Source: Aalborgiella sp043775055 (GTDB lineage: Bacteria > Pseudomonadota > Gammaproteobacteria > Burkholderiales > Burkholderiaceae_C). Taken from it: DNA of 24,750 nt. Numbering within the stretch: the first letter of the stretch is position 1; every line of letters starts with the position of its first letter. Below are positions 21,780 to 24,750 of this stretch, one piece after another. The position numbers and the translations under genes were made by a program. Location of the stretch: NCBI GenBank assembly GCA_043775055.1, contig JAYVSU010000176.1:1-24750 (forward strand), written 5' to 3'. Below the pieces are notes generated by a model. That model saw only the letters and a list, made by a program, of their open reading frames with translations, was not told where the DNA came from and did no database searches.

Positions 21780-23630
21780 ATGATTTATCCATTATTGTCT
21801 ACAATTAACGACCCTAGCGATTTGCGCAAACTTCCACGCGAGCAGCTCAAAACCTTGTCAGACGAACTGCGCGCCTACTTGTTGCACAGCGTGTCTAAAA
21901 CCGGTGGTCATCTGAGTTCTAACTTGGGTACGGTTGAGCTCACAGTCGCCTTGCACTATGTCTTCAATACGCCAGAAGATCGACTGGTGTGGGATGTGGG
22001 ACATCAAACTTACCCGCATAAAATTTTGACAGGTCGACGTGGGCGCATGGACACCTTACGTTTGTTGGGCGGGTTGTCGGGCTTTCCTCAGCGTAGCGAG
22101 AGCGAGTTTGACAGCTTTGGCACAGCGCATTCAAGCACCAGTATTTCTGCCGCTTTAGGCATGGCCTTGGCAGCAAAAATTAAAGGTGAAATTCGCCATT
22201 CAGTTGCCATTATTGGTGATGGCGCAATGACTGCGGGTATGGCGTTTGAAGCACTGAACAATGCTGGTGTGGCAGACTGCAACTTGTTGGTGATTTTGAA
22301 TGATAACGACATGAGCATCAGCCCACCTGTAGGGGCGTTGAATCGTTATTTGGCGCAACTCATGAGTGGGCGGTTTTACGCGGCGGCGAAAAACGCGGGT
22401 AAACAAGTTTTGAAAGTAGCTCCGCCTTTGCTGGAGTTGGCCAAGCGCTTCGAAGAGCACGCCAAAGGCATGGTCGTACCTGCCACTTTATTTGAAAAAT
22501 TTGGTTTTAATTACGTGGGTCCGATTGATGGGCACGACTTAGAGTCGTTGATTCCCGTCCTTGAAAATATCAAGCAGCTCAAAGGCCCGCAGTTTTTGCA
22601 TGTTGTCACTAAAAAAGGGCAGGGCTACAAGTTGGCTGAAGCCGATCCTGTGGCCTACCATGGCCCAGGCAAGTTTGACCCCAGCGTAGGCATTCAAAAA
22701 TCTAGCGCACCGTCAAAAACAACCTTCACCCACGTGTTTGGCCAGTGGCTGTGTGACATGGCTAACCAAGATCCGCGACTGGTCGGTATCACACCTGCGA
22801 TGCGTGAAGGTTCAGGCATGGTTGAGTTTGAGCGCAGGCATCCCGACCGTTACTTTGATGTTGGCATTGCAGAGCAACATGCCGTGACTTTTGCCGCAGG
22901 TTTGGCCTGCGAGGGTTTGAAGCCTGTTGTTGCCATTTACTCAACATTTCTGCAACGCGCCTACGATCAGTTGATACATGACGTGGCATTGCAAAACCTG
23001 CCCGTGGTCTTTGCGTTAGACCGTGCTGGTTTGGTCGGGGCAGACGGCGCAACTCACGCAGGCGCTTACGATATTGCTTTTTTGCGATGCATTCCAAATA
23101 TGAGCATCGCTTGCCCTGCCGACGAAAACGAATGTCGTCAGCTACTCACAACGGCTTTTGAGCAAAATCATCCAGTGGCCGTACGCTACCCGCGTGGTGC
23201 AGGTGCAGGCGTAGTCATCGAGCCAAGTCTTCGTAGCCTACCTTTCGGAAAGGCCGAAATTAGGAGAACAGGTAAGAAGGTTGCTATTTTGGCTTTTGGA
23301 ACGCTTTTGCATTCAGTACTTACGGCGGCCGAGAAATTCGATGCAACTGTCGTTAATATGCGTTGGGCTAAGCCTTTAGACATCGCGCTGTTAAAGCAAG
23401 TGGCCGGTGAGCATGACTTTTTGGTGACAGTTGAAGAGGGCTGCATCATGGGCGGTGCCGGTAGCGCGGTGAGTGAGGCTTTGCAAACAGCAGGCTTGTT
23501 GAAACCATTGCTGATTTTGGGTTTGCCGGACACGTTTATTGAGCATGGTGATCCAGTTAAATTACTTTCTTTACAAGGGCTGGATGCTGCTGGAATAGAG
23601 GCCTCGATTGCAGCGTTCATCAAACCGTAG
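21780..23630 (+). CDS. dxs: 1-deoxy-D-xylulose-5-phosphate synthase
   Basis: A full-length DXS of 616 residues. The N-terminus YPLLSTINDPSDLRKLP matches the usual start in related betaproteobacteria, supporting the ATG at 21780 despite the lack of a Shine-Dalgarno. His44 (KTGGHLSSNLGT), the thiamine-diphosphate motif GDGAMTAG (Gly146-Asp147-Gly148) with Asn174-Asp-Asn176, and the catalytic Glu365 in GIAEQHAVTFAAG are all present. The C-terminal transketolase domain follows (PVAVRYPRGAG, EEGCIMGGAGSAVSEAL). It joins pyruvate and glyceraldehyde 3-phosphate to start the MEP isoprenoid route, also feeding thiamine and pyridoxal synthesis. It lies 108 bases after ispA. Confidence 0.97.
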   Translation: MIYPLLSTINDPSDLRKLPREQLKTLSDELRAYLLHSVSKTGGHLSSNLGTVELTVALHYVFNTPEDRLVWDVGHQTYPHKILTGRRGRMDTLRLLGGLSGFPQRSESEFDSFGTAHSSTSISAALGMALAAKIKGEIRHSVAIIGDGAMTAGMAFEALNNAGVADCNLLVILNDNDMSISPPVGALNRYLAQLMSGRFYAAAKNAGKQVLKVAPPLLELAKRFEEHAKGMVVPATLFEKFGFNYVGPIDGHDLESLIPVLENIKQLKGPQFLHVVTKKGQGYKLAEADPVAYHGPGKFDPSVGIQKSSAPSKTTFTHVFGQWLCDMANQDPRLVGITPAMREGSGMVEFERRHPDRYFDVGIAEQHAVTFAAGLACEGLKPVVAIYSTFLQRAYDQLIHDVALQNLPVVFALDRAGLVGADGATHAGAYDIAFLRCIPNMSIACPADENECRQLLTTAFEQNHPVAVRYPRGAGAGVVIEPSLRSLPFGKAEIRRTGKKVAILAFGTLLHSVLTAAEKFDATVVNMRWAKPLDIALLKQVAGEHDFLVTVEEGCIMGGAGSAVSEALQTAGLLKPLLILGLPDTFIEHGDPVKLLSLQGLDAAGIEASIAAFIKP

Positions 23631-23702
23631 CAAGTCGTATCAAACTAACTCTGGGCTAGGCGATTGCTTAGATGCAATTTTCTGAATATTTGATTGAAAC
23701 TG

Positions 23703-23715
23703 TGAAATGATTTCA
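23703..23715. promoter_or_regulatory. Palindrome TGAAAT-G-ATTTCA between dxs and the TRAP gene
   Basis: A perfect palindrome with a single central base lies in the 224-base gap 23631-23854. It is a candidate protein-binding site for the downstream TRAP gene. No convincing -35/-10 pair was found nearby. Confidence 0.35.
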
Positions 23716-23723
23716 TGACAGGC

Positions 23724-23752
23724 TGGTGGTTTTCGAGGGAAAACCCCCACCA
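23724..23752 (+). terminator. Bulged hairpin downstream of dxs
   Basis: TGGTGGTTTTC (23724-23734) pairs with GAAAA (23739-23743) and CCACCA (23747-23752), with a 3-base CCC bulge and loop GAGG. There is no T-run after it. It could end dxs transcripts or sit in the leader of the TRAP gene. The rest of the gap holds nothing recognisable. Confidence 0.35.
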
Positions 23753-23854
23753 AATCGCTTTGTAGCCTTCATACAATCAAGCTTGACTATTAGCAGTCTT
23801 CGTACGCCCAAAAGGTGGACGTTTAACTCAACCTTAACTCTTGGAGTGAATTAC

Positions 23855-24637
23855 ATGGATCGTCGTTCCCTAATTAAAAACGCTGGTATTGCCGGCGTGT
23901 TGGCTGCTGGCGTTGCGCCAGCAGTTGTGAATGCTCAGGCTGCAGTCCGCTGGCGCATGGCATCCAGTTTCCCCAAGTCACTGGACACTATTTTTGGTGC
24001 AGCCGATGAGTTTGCGAAACAAGTTAAAGCCATGTCTGGTGGTAAATTTGAAATCACCACCCACGCTGCAGGGGAGTTGATGCCAGCGTTTGGTGTGGTG
24101 GACGGCGTGCAAAACGGTACAGTCGAGATGGCGCACACAGCGCCCTATTATTTCTTTGGCAAAGACGAGTGTTTTGCATTAGGTTGCGCGATTCCATTTG
24201 GTTTAAACAGCCGCCAAATGACTGCTTGGATGTACGAAGGCAATGGTTTAAAACTGATGCGCGAGTTTTATGCCAAGTACAACATCATCAATTTCCCAGG
24301 TGGTAATACTGGGGCTCAGATGGGCGGTTGGTATCGCAAAGAAATAAAATCGGTCGCGGATATCAAAGGTTTGAAATTTCGTGTCGGTGGCTTTGCTGGT
24401 AAAGTGATTGAACGCATGGGTGGTGTGCCACAAAATATTCCTGGCGGCGAAATTTATCAAGCGCTGGAAAAAGGCACGATTGACGCTGCTGAATGGGTGG
24501 GTCCATATGATGACCAAAAATTGGGCTTCAACAAAGTAGCGCCACACTACTACTACCCAGGCTGGTGGGAAGGTGGTCCACAGTTGAGATTCCAGAGCAA
24601 CAGATCGAACGCATTTTTGACCGGCTGTTTCAGGTGA
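23855..24637 (+). CDS. TRAP receptor (TakP-like 2-oxoacid type), truncated at a foreign junction
   Basis: Translation from the ATG at 23855 begins with a twin-arginine-like MDRRSLIKN signal and a cleavage site near VNAQA. An earlier in-frame start at 23726 would prepend a non-signal peptide. The body is TakP-like: FGAADEFAKQVKAMSGGKFEITTHAAGE is followed by EMAHTAPYYFFGKD. Then come LKFRVGGFAGKVIERMGG (Arg176, carboxylate site) and GTIDAAEWVGPYDDQKLGF, ending NKVAPHYYYPGWWEGGPQL. These receptors bind 2-oxoacids or lactate. Real homology stops at Leu244 (base 24586) of a protein normally about 360 long. The last 16 residues up to the stop at 24637 are out-of-frame histidine-kinase sequence. 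The third lobe and the expected dctQ/dctM genes are missing, so the gene as read is not functional. Confidence 0.85.
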   Translation: MDRRSLIKNAGIAGVLAAGVAPAVVNAQAAVRWRMASSFPKSLDTIFGAADEFAKQVKAMSGGKFEITTHAAGELMPAFGVVDGVQNGTVEMAHTAPYYFFGKDECFALGCAIPFGLNSRQMTAWMYEGNGLKLMREFYAKYNIINFPGGNTGAQMGGWYRKEIKSVADIKGLKFRVGGFAGKVIERMGGVPQNIPGGEIYQALEKGTIDAAEWVGPYDDQKLGFNKVAPHYYYPGWWEGGPQLRFQSNRSNAFLTGCFR

Positions 24638-24750
24638 AAAGCGGGGATGCCACAACGGAGCACGGGGTCGGGTTAGGTTTGTTCATCTGCCGTGAACTCG
24701 TCCGCCTGCACGGCGGCGATATCCGCGTCGAGAGCAAGGTCGGTGCGGGC
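24583..24750 (+). CDS. Sensor histidine kinase ATP-binding domain fragment (both ends missing)
   Basis: In the frame starting at 24583 the sequence reads VEIPEQQIERIFDRLFQV, then HGVGLGLFICRELVRLHGGD and IRVESKVGAG, about 56 residues up to the window edge. This is the F box (IFDRLFQ), the G2 box (GVGLGL) and the final helix and strand of a HATPase_c domain. The N and G1 boxes, the phosphoacceptor His and any sensor domain are absent. The codons are GC-rich (about 60% GC by hand count over 24591-24750, against roughly 45% in the preceding TRAP gene). No start codon or ribosome site is present. It joins the TRAP gene in a different frame, so it is not a natural fusion protein. Confidence 0.85.

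Noticed and set aside
23855..24637. A novel TRAP receptor-kinase fusion protein
   Set aside because: The kinase sequence is in a different frame from the receptor and the receptor frame stops at 24637. The join is a DNA junction, not a protein fusion.

Overview
The window looks like a chromosomal piece of a betaproteobacterium of the order Burkholderiales, most likely family Comamonadaceae. The reasons are the Bug-type (TctC) solute receptors, the xseB-ispA-dxs order followed by a TRAP receptor, TakP-like and uronate-type TRAP proteins, and moderate GC content. The genus is not decided by the sequence. Genes are dense, and no stretch above 300 bases lacks a gene (largest gaps 9592-9866 and 23631-23854).

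Left part, 1-3936, is a small defence or mobile-type neighbourhood. On the minus strand a YefM/Phd-like antitoxin and a RelE toxin lie directly upstream of the 5' part of an MmeI-like type IIL restriction-methyltransferase that runs off the left edge. After a membrane-anchored alpha/beta hydrolase, a second toxin-antitoxin pair (BrnT-like toxin, CopG-like antitoxin) follows on the plus strand. Region 3976-5380 holds single housekeeping-type genes: a GNAT acetyltransferase, a cupin and a Rid-family protein.

Region 5446-9591 is four minus-strand genes: a Rieske oxygenase, a DMT permease, a 3-mercaptopyruvate/thiosulfate sulfurtransferase and a Bug receptor.

Region 9867-20313 is the main metabolic locus, an oxidative hexuronate/aldarate pathway. 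Uronate dehydrogenase makes an aldarolactone, an SMP-30-type lactonase opens it, glucarate dehydratase-like (gudD) and galactarate dehydratase (garD) enzymes both give 5-keto-4-deoxy-glucarate, and KdgD converts that to 2-oxoglutarate semialdehyde. A three-gene TRAP transporter (DctP, DctQ, DctM) and an orphan Bug receptor supply uptake. A GntR/FCD repressor sits in the middle. The same 10-base sequence occurs in the gudD promoter and between gntR and udh, so one regulator probably controls both transcription units. The last step, semialdehyde dehydrogenase, is not in the window.

Region 20461-23630 is the isoprenoid block xseB-ispA-dxs. After it a second TRAP receptor gene starts at 23855 but breaks off near 24586. 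From there the sequence reads, in another frame and at higher GC, as the ATP-binding end of a sensor histidine kinase. This is a chimeric junction, either biological or from assembly.

Recurrent small-scale structure includes four intergenic or promoter arrays of 10-12 bp units, REP-like palindromes inside two genes and against the dxs start codon, and several promoters whose -10 box lies so close to the ATG that leaderless mRNAs are likely.
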